Positions 15,268 to 24,064 of a stretch of 64,000 bases of DNA are shown here, piece by piece. Made by a program: the position numbers and the translations under genes. The notes beneath the pieces were generated by a model. It was not told the DNA's origin and did no database searches. It saw only the letters and a list, made by a program, of their open reading frames with translations. This DNA comes from Planktothrix sp. FACHB-1365. GTDB taxonomy: Bacteria; Cyanobacteriota; Cyanobacteriia; Cyanobacteriales; Microcoleaceae. The DNA is taken from positions 59,650 to 123,649 of the forward strand of contig NZ_JACJSC010000018.1 in assembly GCF_014697575.1 (NCBI RefSeq). Direction: 5' to 3'. How positions within the stretch are numbered: the first letter of the stretch is position 1; every line of letters begins with the position of its first letter.

Positions 15268-16004
15268 AGACACACAAAACACTATTTTTGGCATGGCAAG
15301 ATCCAAACAGTCGCTTTTGGTTTCCCATTGGTCGCTTAACTTTTGACGGAGCTACTTATCAATTTGTTTACACACAAGGAGTCAAAGAAGCTCAAGAAAA
15401 ATCTGGTTTTACCCCCTTATCCTCATTCCCGCGTTTCGATGAAGTTTATACATCAACTTATTTGTTTTCTGTGTTTTCTAATCGATTAATGCCTCGAAGT
15501 CGTCCTGATTACTCAAGCTTTATTGAATGGTTAAACATTCCCAAACATGAAGATGATCCAATTACTTTATTGGCTCGTAGTGGTGGACAGAAGAAAACGG
15601 ATACACTGACTGTTTTTCCTTGTCCCATACCAGATGAAGAAGGGCGTTATCATCTTCACTTTTTTCCTCATGGAATGCAACATTTACCACCATCTTCAAT
15701 TGAACGAATTAACTGCTTTGTTCCAGGGGAGAAGTTATGGTTAAGCCATGAATTCCAAAATATTTATGATCAGATGGCTTTGACTCTCAACACAGAAGAT
15801 CACCATATTGTCGGTTATTGTCCCCGATACTTGAATCCTGAAATTTTTGAACTCATTCGCAGGACTACCTACGAGGTTAATGTACAGGTAGAACGGATTA
15901 ATCAACCTCCTACACCACGACAGTTTCGCTTGTTGTGCCATCTAACGGCAAAAGGGGATGATGGTTTTTCTCCTTTTTCCAGTAAAATATATCAACCTCT
16001 CTAG
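15264..16004 (+). CDS. HipS/HIRAN-type partner of the HipA-like kinase
   Basis: The TTG start overlaps the kinase stop in the arrangement TTGA, so the two are translationally coupled. Residues of about 14-85 resemble the HipA N-terminal subdomain (GRLTFDGATYQFVYT, then FPRFDEVYTSTYLFSVFSNR), which in HipBST systems is a separate protein, HipS, that neutralises the kinase. The C-terminal part (about 175-230) has the pattern of a HIRAN domain (HHIVGYCPRYL, VERINQP). Family names are from pattern reading. An antitoxin role is inferred. Confidence 0.6.
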   Translation: MKTHKTLFLAWQDPNSRFWFPIGRLTFDGATYQFVYTQGVKEAQEKSGFTPLSSFPRFDEVYTSTYLFSVFSNRLMPRSRPDYSSFIEWLNIPKHEDDPITLLARSGGQKKTDTLTVFPCPIPDEEGRYHLHFFPHGMQHLPPSSIERINCFVPGEKLWLSHEFQNIYDQMALTLNTEDHHIVGYCPRYLNPEIFELIRRTTYEVNVQVERINQPPTPRQFRLLCHLTAKGDDGFSPFSSKIYQPL

Positions 16005-16154
16005 GAAAAGTTACGGGCCAAAACCTTAAAAGATTGTTAGGGTTTATAGGTTGCGACTAAGATATTGTTTTCAACCCATCCCAATTTCTTCTAACGATTG
16101 AGTTTTATCTTCCCCTGTACCTCTAGAATTAAGGATTCATGCGATTGCAAAAAC

Positions 16155-17585
16155 TCAAAGTTCAATCTCTCTTGAGTGTTGAGCAGGTTGGGATTCAACA
16201 GTATTCAAATCGTCTGCCATTTGAAGCCAAAATTCAATATCTTCAGGCTGAATTCCTTGAGCTAGAACTAAATGCTCCCCACACACTCTCAACAGTTCTC
16301 CTCTGCCAGATGCTCTCAAAGAAGATACAGAAACCCCGTCAATATCTGTCACCATTAACTGGTAAACCTCGGCAACGGAAATAATAGTCAAATCATCCGT
16401 TTCTTCTACCCCTTCATCTCCTAAGTTCAGTCTGTATTCAAATACCTTTTGGGCAATGGGTAAAATCAATTCAGCTTGTTTAACTTGTTCACGCTCTAAA
16501 GTGAACATTAACGGTTCAATAGTTGAGTTGGAATTATTGTCTAAAACTTGAACTTCACTCAACAGTTCAGGTGCTTCCTGAGCGAGTTTTGCCTTTAACT
16601 TTTCTGCATCTAAATTAGATAAAGGATGTTGAACTTCACCCTCTAAATTGATCTTGAATACCAAGTGATGATCAACTTGAGAAACTACTCGAATTGATTC
16701 TCCTTCCTGCGATAATATTGTCCAATCTTCCATCAACTCTAACCGTTCTAATCCCTTAAATTGATGATGCTCTTTTAATAAAAGATCCGCCAATAATCTT
16801 TCCATTTCTAATCGTTGTTCAGGGGAACTGCCAACTTCAATCAAATTCTCTCCCTCTTTTGAATCTTGGGGATCATCCTCTAATCTAACTTGCTCGGAGT
16901 CTTCAGCATAGTCTGAGTCATTTATTCCTGAGTCAATTAGTGTTTCGGAGTGAGTTTCTGGAGAAACTGGAGTTGCTACTCCTGACTGATAAACTGGTAG
17001 GAGAGAACTAAATTTTCTGGGTTTTCGAGATTGAGCTAAAGACATATCTTGAAGGGTAGGACGAGCGACTTGGCGATCGCTTTGGGAAGATAACTCGATA
17101 AAATGGGCAGCATTCGTCTTAAGCAAACTAATCTGAGCATAAGCATATTTTTCCTTAGATAAAGATATAGAAATATCTAAAGCCGCTAGACAACCGTGAT
17201 AGAAATCTTGAGTTTCAGTAGCAGGAACACAAGCTAATACATTTTCATCAAGATCTGTAGACCGTCCTTTTTGTTGCAGTTGAGCAATAGACGCTGAGGA
17301 TAATCGATGAATTGCCGTTGAAGGGTTCGGCTGTTGGCTGGGAGGATTATCTAGGTTGATAAAAGTTGCAACTCTAGCCTCTAAGTCTTTTAGAGTTTCT
17401 ATCCCCTGCTCTTGATCGATCAGTTTAACACCCCAATCTAACCCAACCAGTAATCCTTGATAAAAATCTTGAGTTTCTCCAGCCAAATTAGAATCTGTTG
17501 CAATTTTTTCAAAAAAGGCAAGTCCAATTTGTTGAAGTTGGTAGATTGATTGGGGAGAAAACCGTTGCATCTGCGTTGTCAGCAT
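16155..17585 (-). CDS. Unknown protein with N-terminal internal repeat, 476 aa
   Basis: Two copies of a module of about 90-100 residues are visible at the N-terminus: one around SIYQLQQIG and GETQDFYQGLLVGLD, the other around SIAQLQQKG and TETQDFYHGCLAALD. A low-complexity acidic linker follows (about 200-270), then a predicted alpha/beta C-terminal domain of about 200 residues. No catalytic motif was recognised. The gene is divergent from parA with about 320 bp between them. The gene at 19912 has a related phrase (FWQGYRHG), so the repeated module may belong to a family on this plasmid. Confidence 0.6.
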   Translation of the reverse strand: MLTTQMQRFSPQSIYQLQQIGLAFFEKIATDSNLAGETQDFYQGLLVGLDWGVKLIDQEQGIETLKDLEARVATFINLDNPPSQQPNPSTAIHRLSSASIAQLQQKGRSTDLDENVLACVPATETQDFYHGCLAALDISISLSKEKYAYAQISLLKTNAAHFIELSSQSDRQVARPTLQDMSLAQSRKPRKFSSLLPVYQSGVATPVSPETHSETLIDSGINDSDYAEDSEQVRLEDDPQDSKEGENLIEVGSSPEQRLEMERLLADLLLKEHHQFKGLERLELMEDWTILSQEGESIRVVSQVDHHLVFKINLEGEVQHPLSNLDAEKLKAKLAQEAPELLSEVQVLDNNSNSTIEPLMFTLEREQVKQAELILPIAQKVFEYRLNLGDEGVEETDDLTIISVAEVYQLMVTDIDGVSVSSLRASGRGELLRVCGEHLVLAQGIQPEDIEFWLQMADDLNTVESQPAQHSREIEL

Positions 17586-17904
17586 AAATCTTATATTTCC
17601 CGATAATTAACTCATCCTTCAAGCTATCACGACAGCAAGCTTCCCTAGTCCATCTTCAGGACTAAACCCACCAGGATTGAATTCAGAAATAGGGTAGATG
17701 GAACTATAAATCTCAAAATTTTTGATTCGCTTCAACATCTTCTCCCAGGATATGAGATATTATTAACACTCACGGAAAATTTATTGTATTTTTCCAGCCA
17801 AATATTCTGAAATATTCATCTTAAATTGATATGTGTATAGTCCCAACTGTAGCTCCAAATCTTTTTCTCAACCGCAACATTGGCGTGCTACTGGAGAATA
17901 GCCG
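17586..17904. other. Divergent intergenic region before parA
   Basis: It holds the promoters for parA and for the divergent gene. A small hairpin (TAGTCC/GGACTA, 17646-17664) and an AAATATTCTGAAATATTC repeat near 17800 are the only structures I see. It is a natural place for a centromere-like site, but no array of repeats is evident. Confidence 0.35.
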
Positions 17905-18672
17905 ATGACCCAGACAAAAGTGATTTCGCTGTTCAACCAAGCTGGTGGTGTGGGCAAGACAACAATTACGCTCAACTTAGGCTACCACCTAGCTCAACGA
18001 GGGAATAAAATTTTGCTCGTTGACCTCGATCCACAAGCGTCTTTAACCTTATTTATGGGTCTTGACCCGCACAGCTTGGAAAAAACCGTATTTGATGCCA
18101 TTGTTAATGAAGAACCCCTCTTCATCCACAAAGCAATTCATCGCATGGATTTAGCTCCCACCAATATTAACCTCAGTGTGGCAGAAATCCAATTGGTGAA
18201 TATGGACTTTCGAGAACTGCGTCTCAAAGATGCCCTAGAACCCATTCGAGAAAACTATGATTTTATTTTGATTGACTGTCCGCCTAGCTTAGGATTATTA
18301 AGCTACATTAGCCTTGTTGCTGCCACCCATGTTTTAGTCCCCATTGAAACTCATTACAAAGCGTTTGAGGGAACTAACCTGCTCTTACAAACCGTCGCCA
18401 GAGTCCGAAAAAAAGGAAATCGCTCTTTGCAGATTGCTGGATTTGTTCCCTCTCGCTATGCTGCCACCAACTCCCAGGATAAACGTACTTTAAACGCGAT
18501 TCAAGAACAATTTTCCACCGTGGCAACAGTTTATGAGCCGATTCCTCGCTTAACTGCTTTTGTTGATGCTTCTGAACAACAGGTTCCCCTAGCTGTTTAT
18601 GACGCGAGAAATGCAGTGGTTAAAATATTAGATCGTTTAGCTGCCAAGATGGAGAAACTCAATGCCAAATAA
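17905..18672 (+). CDS. parA: ParA partition ATPase
   Basis: The 255-residue protein begins directly with a deviant Walker A, NQAGGVGKTT (about 11-20), where the usual signature lysine position is occupied by Gln-Ala. The DLDPQAS and FILIDCPPSLG motifs follow in order. It lacks an N-terminal HTH, so it is a type Ib-like or small ParA. ParA binds DNA non-specifically and moves the plasmid with ParB. It overlaps parB by 11 bases. Confidence 0.93.
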   Translation: MTQTKVISLFNQAGGVGKTTITLNLGYHLAQRGNKILLVDLDPQASLTLFMGLDPHSLEKTVFDAIVNEEPLFIHKAIHRMDLAPTNINLSVAEIQLVNMDFRELRLKDALEPIRENYDFILIDCPPSLGLLSYISLVAATHVLVPIETHYKAFEGTNLLLQTVARVRKKGNRSLQIAGFVPSRYAATNSQDKRTLNAIQEQFSTVATVYEPIPRLTAFVDASEQQVPLAVYDARNAVVKILDRLAAKMEKLNAK

Positions 18673-19585
18673 AAGTAATCAGCCTTACAAAGGAAAAGCA
18701 AACTTAACGGTCTTGTTCGGCGATGACGAAGCTGAAAGTCTACCTAAAAGTTCAGTACCCTTTGATGCTATTCAGCTTCCGGCTAGTCAACCCCGCCGCT
18801 ATTTTGATCCTCAAGCGATGCAGTGCTTAGTTGAATCTGTCAAAATTGATGGAATTCTGCAACCGCTATTAGTTCGCCCTTTATCGAATGGAAAGTATGA
18901 GTTAGTTGCAGGAGAAAGACGCTTAAGAGCGGCGAAAGAAGTGGGGTTGAAAGAAGTTCCTGTCATCATTAAAGAACTGACAGAACAACAAGCTTTACAA
19001 ATTGCTTTAGTTGAAAACCTACAACGAGAAGATCTTAACCCCGTTGAAGAAACAGAAGGGATTTTAGGGCTACTGGCTAATCGATTAGGATGTTCTGACC
19101 AGGAAGCTGAACGCCTTCTGTATCGAATGCAAAATCAAATGCTTCGAGATAATGATAACGTTATCATTCAACCTGAATCTGAAGTTGTCGCCCAACTTTT
19201 TCAAGACTTAGGCAAGATGTCTTGGGAGTCTTTTATTAGTAATCGGCTTCCCCTATTAAAGCTGCCCGAAGAGATTTTAGGAAGTTTACGAGAAGGCAGA
19301 ATTGAATACACGAAAGCTCGTGCGATCGCTAAAGTCAAAGATGAACAAGCACGAGTTACTTTACTAGAAACGGCAATTGCAGAGAATTGGTCTCTGAATC
19401 AAATCAAAGCTCAAATTTCTGCACTCAAATCAGAATCTCAATCCGCACCCCCCGAAGATTCTCTTCAAACTCGAATTAAAGCCGCCCTCACACAAGTCAA
19501 TAAGTCAAAAGCTTGGAGCGATCCGAAAAAGCAAAAGCGTCTCCAAAAACTTTTAGTAGACTTAGAATCCCTGTTATCTAGCTAA
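18662..19585 (+). CDS. parB: ParB partition protein
   Basis: The 307-residue protein has a ParB N-terminal domain with GERRLRAA at 84-91 and ENLQREDLNPVEE at 118-130, followed by a helical DNA-binding region. It binds a centromere-like site and works with ParA. The ATG lies inside the end of parA. A segment with Gln/Asn-rich sequence around 155-175 seems inserted relative to typical ParB proteins. A terminator follows. Confidence 0.92.
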   Translation: MPNKSNQPYKGKANLTVLFGDDEAESLPKSSVPFDAIQLPASQPRRYFDPQAMQCLVESVKIDGILQPLLVRPLSNGKYELVAGERRLRAAKEVGLKEVPVIIKELTEQQALQIALVENLQREDLNPVEETEGILGLLANRLGCSDQEAERLLYRMQNQMLRDNDNVIIQPESEVVAQLFQDLGKMSWESFISNRLPLLKLPEEILGSLREGRIEYTKARAIAKVKDEQARVTLLETAIAENWSLNQIKAQISALKSESQSAPPEDSLQTRIKAALTQVNKSKAWSDPKKQKRLQKLLVDLESLLSS

Positions 19586-19651
19586 GAAAAGAAATTGAAA
19601 TCAACAACTGTCCTTAGATATAAACTGAGGGAAATTTAATATTCTTTTAAA

Positions 19652-19690
19652 AATGCTCCAGGATGAATGGGGCATTATTTATTTTTATGG
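19652..19690 (+). terminator. Rho-independent terminator after parAB
   Basis: AATGCTCC pairs with GGGGCATT (one G-U pair) around a 9-base loop and is followed by ATTTATTTTT. A second T run near 19760, preceded by ACCGG/CGGTT, may be a back-up terminator. Confidence 0.65.
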
Positions 19691-19911
19691 TTTCTATTTA
19701 AAAAGCGGAAACAAAAGATAGGAACGAAACCGGATGATCGGTTCTTAGATTAACGGCTTTTTTTTAAAGTACCCACTTTTTTTAATAAATCAGCTTTAAG
19801 GTAGAACTTTCTTAATCTATGCCATTGCTAATTTAGGATCTTAGATAGAAAAAGCAACTTCAACCTACCTTTTCCTTCTGAGTAACTTCGATATAAAGGA
19901 AGCGACCAATT

Positions 19912-20469
19912 ATGGCATCAATTAATATCCTCAAACCCAAGCTGCTTTCAGGGAGAACTTCTTCCCAAGCTGCCATTGAGCATTTCACTCGATTTCAGAA
20001 AAAGCTAAAAAGTTTAATTGACCTCTGGAGCAACTACCCGCCTAATGATGCCCTTTCTACTTTAAGAAAACAAGATTTAGAATGGCTAATTTCAATGGCA
20101 GAACACTATCGGCTTCGTATCCAACCTTCATCTCAATCTCTAGAATTTTGGCAAGGCTATCGACATGGGAAAAAGAGTAGACGAACCATTCCGGCTCCTC
20201 ACACTCCCTCCTTAGCACCAATTTTACAAAAAGCCCTAAAACCTAGTCAAAGCGAGGGAATCTATGAACTTGGGGTGCGACTGGGATGGTGCTATGACCG
20301 ATTAAAAAACTACTTACTGCGGATCACGAAAGAGCAAAAACTGAACGCCGCTAAACAATTAAAAAATTCTCAACCGATTTTATCTGTCATTCAAGAAATT
20401 CAGGCAATGGACAATACAGACTCCCTTGTGAGTTTGGGAAGGTTGCCAGAAAGGAGATTGAATTCATGA
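19912..20469 (+). CDS. Unknown protein upstream of a hybrid sensor, 185 aa
   Basis: A basic helical protein with no membrane segment. It shares the phrase FWQGYRHG (about 82-89) with the modules of the protein at 16155-17585, where FYQGLLVG and FYHGCLAA occupy a similar position. Its stop overlaps the next start in the form ATGA, so the two are co-translated. A role in plasmid regulation with the sensor is inferred from coupling alone. Confidence 0.6.
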   Translation: MASINILKPKLLSGRTSSQAAIEHFTRFQKKLKSLIDLWSNYPPNDALSTLRKQDLEWLISMAEHYRLRIQPSSQSLEFWQGYRHGKKSRRTIPAPHTPSLAPILQKALKPSQSEGIYELGVRLGWCYDRLKNYLLRITKEQKLNAAKQLKNSQPILSVIQEIQAMDNTDSLVSLGRLPERRLNS

Positions 20470-21548
20470 AAGATAGACCCAGCCAAATTTTTGCAGCCGA
20501 TCAGGAAACGGATACCTTATTAATTTTGGAAACGATTTTAACCGAGGAAGGATATTCTGTTAACACCAGTTCATATGGAAAAGAAGCGATCGCCTCTATC
20601 AACGCCGACCCTCCCGATTTAATTCTATGGGACGTGATGATGCCAGATGCAGACGGCTATGAAGTCACTTACAAAATTCGTTCTACCCCTCAATTGCCCT
20701 TCATTCCCATTGTCCTTCTCGCGCCAGATCCCTCCATTCCTTCTACCAATGGATTAGAATTGGGAGCCGATGATTTTCTCTGGAAACCCATTCAAGTTAA
20801 CGAATTACTCGCCCGTGTCCGCAACTTGCTCCGTCTCAAACATAGCCTAGATTCAATGCGAGAGATGGCTTTAGCCCGTGAAGATTTTGTTTCTCGCCTA
20901 ACCCATGATTTGCGTAACCCTCTAATTGCCGCCCAACAAATGCTGACTTTACTAGGGCAAGGAAAATTCGGCATCTTATCCCCTACCGTAAAAGAGGCTC
21001 TCCAGACTATCGCTCTTAGCAATGACAACCTAATTACCCTCGTCAATACCCTCCTAGAAGTGCATCGATTTGAAGCGGGTTGCAAACCAATGGCTATCAC
21101 AACTTTTGATCTTTACAAACTCATTAAGGAAGTGGTTAAAGAGCAAGAGGCACTTGCGGTCAGCAAAAACTTACGCTTAATTTTTGAAACCCAACAACAG
21201 TCCTTTCAGATTCAAGGCGATCGCTTAGAATTGCGCCGAGTTTTGACTAATTTAGTGAGTAATGCGATTAAGTTCACAGAGCGCGGTCAAGTCAAGATCA
21301 CTGTTAAGTACAATGCTCAAAGCGTTTCGATTCACGTAGAAGATACAGGCCCCGGAATCACAGAATCAGAGCAAAAAACAATCTTTGAACGCTTTCGCAC
21401 CGGAAATCAGAAAGGAGCCGGAAGTGGTTTAGGGTTACATCTGTCTCAGCGTATTGCAAAAGCCCATTCGGGTTGTTTAGAAGTGACCTCACAACTGGGG
21501 GTTGGAAGTATTTTTACTTTGTGTCTCCCTCGGAGCCAAAATTGCTAA
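20466..21548 (+). CDS. Hybrid response regulator-histidine kinase
   Basis: An N-terminal receiver domain has its phospho-acceptor Asp at 56 (DLILWD) and the conserved Lys at 107. A HisKA domain follows with the phosphorylatable His at 147 in LTHDLRNP. A HATPase domain at the C-terminus shows NLVSNAIKF, VEDTGPGI and GSGLGLHLSQ. With no membrane segment, it is a cytoplasmic sensor. The regulator encoded 61 bp downstream is its likely partner. Confidence 0.9.
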   Translation: MKDRPSQIFAADQETDTLLILETILTEEGYSVNTSSYGKEAIASINADPPDLILWDVMMPDADGYEVTYKIRSTPQLPFIPIVLLAPDPSIPSTNGLELGADDFLWKPIQVNELLARVRNLLRLKHSLDSMREMALAREDFVSRLTHDLRNPLIAAQQMLTLLGQGKFGILSPTVKEALQTIALSNDNLITLVNTLLEVHRFEAGCKPMAITTFDLYKLIKEVVKEQEALAVSKNLRLIFETQQQSFQIQGDRLELRRVLTNLVSNAIKFTERGQVKITVKYNAQSVSIHVEDTGPGITESEQKTIFERFRTGNQKGAGSGLGLHLSQRIAKAHSGCLEVTSQLGVGSIFTLCLPRSQNC

Positions 21549-21609
21549 CGTTAAAGATTAGCCCTCAAAATGTGCTTTTAATCTCAAATTATTATTAATG
21601 GAGAAAATT

Positions 21610-22344
21610 ATGAATCGCGTGAGTGTTGTGTTAATTGAAGATCATCACTTAACTCGTGTGGGAATTAAAGCAGCGTTGGAAGATTGTGAAGAAATCAAGT
21701 TTATCGCGGAAGCCAGTAATGGATTACAAGGAATCACAATATTGGAGAAAACGCTACCCGATGTTGCCATTATTGATTTAGGATTACCTGGATTAGTTGA
21801 TGGGATTGAACTCACTAAACGGTTTAAGGAGTATGTGCAAACCCGTCAGCTTGATTCCTCTATCAACCAACCTAAAGTTTTAATTTTAACCTCGCAAGAT
21901 CAAGAAGAATCGATTTTAGCAGCCTTTGCAGCCGGAGCAGATTCTTACTGTATGAAAGACCTGAAATTTGAAAAACTGCTAGAAGCAATACTGGAAACTC
22001 ACCGAGGAGCAAACTGGATTGACCCGTCTATTGCACGGATTGTTTTATCTCGACTTAATAATCCGTTTAAAGAAGTTGTTGGTTCTAGTGTTATTCCGAC
22101 CGTATCGATTCATGGGTTAAAACCAGAAGATAACGAGTTATTACAATCTAATCCTCTCACTCGGCGAGAAAATGAAATTATTGAACTGATTGTTGAAGGG
22201 TATGGCAATGAAGAAATTGCCGAGCAATTATTTATATCAATGGGAACTGTGAAAACTCATGTTCGCAATATCCTTAATAAGTTAGCGTGTGATGATCGCA
22301 CTCAAGCGGCTGTCCGAGCTTTGCGAGCTGGTTTAGTGAATTAG
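21610..22344 (+). CDS. NarL/LuxR-type response regulator
   Basis: The ATG at 21610 has GGAG 7 bases upstream and is preferred over the ATG at 21598. The receiver domain has Asp56 in VAIIDLGLPG. The C-terminal LuxR-type helix-turn-helix runs from LTRRENEIIELI to MGTVKTHVRNILNKL. It is a DNA-binding output protein, probably phosphorylated by the hybrid kinase upstream. Its target is unknown; the plasmid may use it to tune parAB or transfer genes. Confidence 0.9.
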   Translation: MNRVSVVLIEDHHLTRVGIKAALEDCEEIKFIAEASNGLQGITILEKTLPDVAIIDLGLPGLVDGIELTKRFKEYVQTRQLDSSINQPKVLILTSQDQEESILAAFAAGADSYCMKDLKFEKLLEAILETHRGANWIDPSIARIVLSRLNNPFKEVVGSSVIPTVSIHGLKPEDNELLQSNPLTRRENEIIELIVEGYGNEEIAEQLFISMGTVKTHVRNILNKLACDDRTQAAVRALRAGLVN

Positions 22345-22436
22345 CTCTCTTATGGAAGTAATTCTTTTGAATTTTTTCAGAGTGACAGAAGGGGAAATGT
22401 TAAAGGTATTATCGCCATAGATTTAATGAGGTGGGA

Positions 22437-22961
22437 ATGATGATTAAAAATGAATTAGAGTACCAAGTTAGTCAAGAATGGTTAGAGAAGTTTGAAAAAT
22501 CTATAGCCGCAATAGAAAAGGATGAAGATAGCAAAAAGAATGACCATGAGCGATGGAAAATGAACCGAGAGACATTACAATGTCATTTAGAGAAATTGCA
22601 AGCAGAAATTGCTGAATATGACAGGCTAACATCCCATGATAGCCACACGCCGATAGTATTAACACTTGATGATATTGATTATTTACCTCAAATCTTGATT
22701 AGAGCTAGAATGGCAGCCAAACTAAGTCAGAAAGAATTAGCAGATTTAGCTGGGTTGACAGAAGAACAAATTAAACGTTATGAAGATAACGACTATGAAG
22801 ATGCTAGCTTTATGGATGTAAGATTTGTAATTGATGCGCTGGATATCAAAATTCAAAAAGGTGAGTTTCTTGTTCCTTTAGATACGCTTAGAAGAACACC
22901 AGTTACTAAAGAAGAATTACTTTCTTCAAATCAGCGTTCTCTCAGCCGAAGCGACGGATAA
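22437..22961 (+). CDS. Helix-turn-helix protein (Xre/HigA-like)
   Basis: The ATG at 22437 follows GAGGT. Residues of about 1-70 form a charged coiled-coil. An Xre-type helix-turn-helix follows around RARMAAKLSQKELADLAG and EEQIKRYEDND. This architecture occurs in HigA-like antitoxins, but no toxin is next to it. It precedes the restriction-modification pair by 113 bp and could regulate it, although classical controller proteins are much shorter. Confidence 0.75.
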   Translation: MMIKNELEYQVSQEWLEKFEKSIAAIEKDEDSKKNDHERWKMNRETLQCHLEKLQAEIAEYDRLTSHDSHTPIVLTLDDIDYLPQILIRARMAAKLSQKELADLAGLTEEQIKRYEDNDYEDASFMDVRFVIDALDIKIQKGEFLVPLDTLRRTPVTKEELLSSNQRSLSRSDG

Positions 22962-23074
22962 TTGAGCAGGTTTAAGGGGAAATAGCGATTGCTATCAGTG
23001 TAAACATTGCTAATGATAAGGACTATTTATTAGATAATACCAACTGAGGTGATTCAGCCATCTCAATTCTTGAG

Positions 23075-24064
23075 ATGATTATAAAAGTTGGAGATGATAG
23101 AGTGCCAGTTAATGCAGATAAACCCCATTTGTGGAAACCGGATATAGCCCAGTCAGTAGACTTCTACAATCATTGGTTTATGCAGTTTGCTCCTCAAGCT
23201 TACCGCGATACTCGCATTGCCACAACTGAACAAGTCGAATCAGCTTTAATTTGGACAGCGAATCTTACGAATATTACGCCTGCTATACTGCAACAGTATC
23301 CGTCTGTCCTTCCTATCCTTCGCATGGCAACAGCACCGCCTATTGCACGAGATCGCCTGATAGGTTTAGCTGGAGTATCATCCAACCTAGTCAAGAATAT
23401 GGAAGAAAAACAGCGAGTTCCACCTAGGATAGACAGGGGAACGTTGGATACTGAACTTGCAAAAATTGGTGAAATTATTGCTCGGCTTGTAGACAAAGAT
23501 ATCTTTTCATGGTTGGATACAGAACGACAACCAACGGATACAGAAGTTCATAGAGCAGCGATCATTATCGCAGATCGTCTCTGTGGTGCTATTTCTGACC
23601 CAATTATTCGCAACGCTCAGGAACGCAGACAGTTAGCTACGATTAGACAATGGCTAGAGCAGCACGGCTACTCGTATATTGGGGGAGGAACCCGATTAAG
23701 TTTCGAGAGAATGCTGCCAGGAACTTTTTCGTTTCGGCTCAATATTCCCATCCTTTTGCAAGGAGGTACTAAACAAATTAATATTCCAATTGATATCGTA
23801 ATTCAACCCATTCAGTCTAGCCGCAGCCAGCTACCGCTTTTAATTGAAGCAAAATCTGCTGGAGACTATACTAATCCCAATAAGCGGCGGAAAGAAGAAG
23901 CAGTCAAAATGGCTCAATTACGCAATAACTATGGTGATAATGTTCGCTTTATTCTGTTTCTTTGCGGTTATTTCGATAGTGGTTATTTGGGTTATGAAGC
24001 TGCTGAAGGAATTGACTGGGTATGGGAACACCGAATAGAAGACTTGGTATTGTTTGGGATATGA
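23075..24064 (+). CDS. XamI-type restriction endonuclease
   Basis: The 329-residue protein matches what I remember of XamI-family type II enzymes: KPHLWKPDIAQSVDFYNHWF near the N-terminus, ATAPPIARDRLIGLAGVSSN (about 86-105), and a C-terminal nuclease core with LPLLIEAKSAGD. EAK fits the second half of a PD-(D/E)xK site. XamI recognises GTCGAC; whether this enzyme does is untested. Its stop overlaps the methyltransferase start (ATGA). Confidence 0.75.
   Translation: MIIKVGDDRVPVNADKPHLWKPDIAQSVDFYNHWFMQFAPQAYRDTRIATTEQVESALIWTANLTNITPAILQQYPSVLPILRMATAPPIARDRLIGLAGVSSNLVKNMEEKQRVPPRIDRGTLDTELAKIGEIIARLVDKDIFSWLDTERQPTDTEVHRAAIIIADRLCGAISDPIIRNAQERRQLATIRQWLEQHGYSYIGGGTRLSFERMLPGTFSFRLNIPILLQGGTKQINIPIDIVIQPIQSSRSQLPLLIEAKSAGDYTNPNKRRKEEAVKMAQLRNNYGDNVRFILFLCGYFDSGYLGYEAAEGIDWVWEHRIEDLVLFGI

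Noticed and set aside
22437..22961. Controller protein of the XamI-type system
   Set aside because: It is twice as long as usual controllers and lies 113 bp away without overlap; regulation is possible but not shown.
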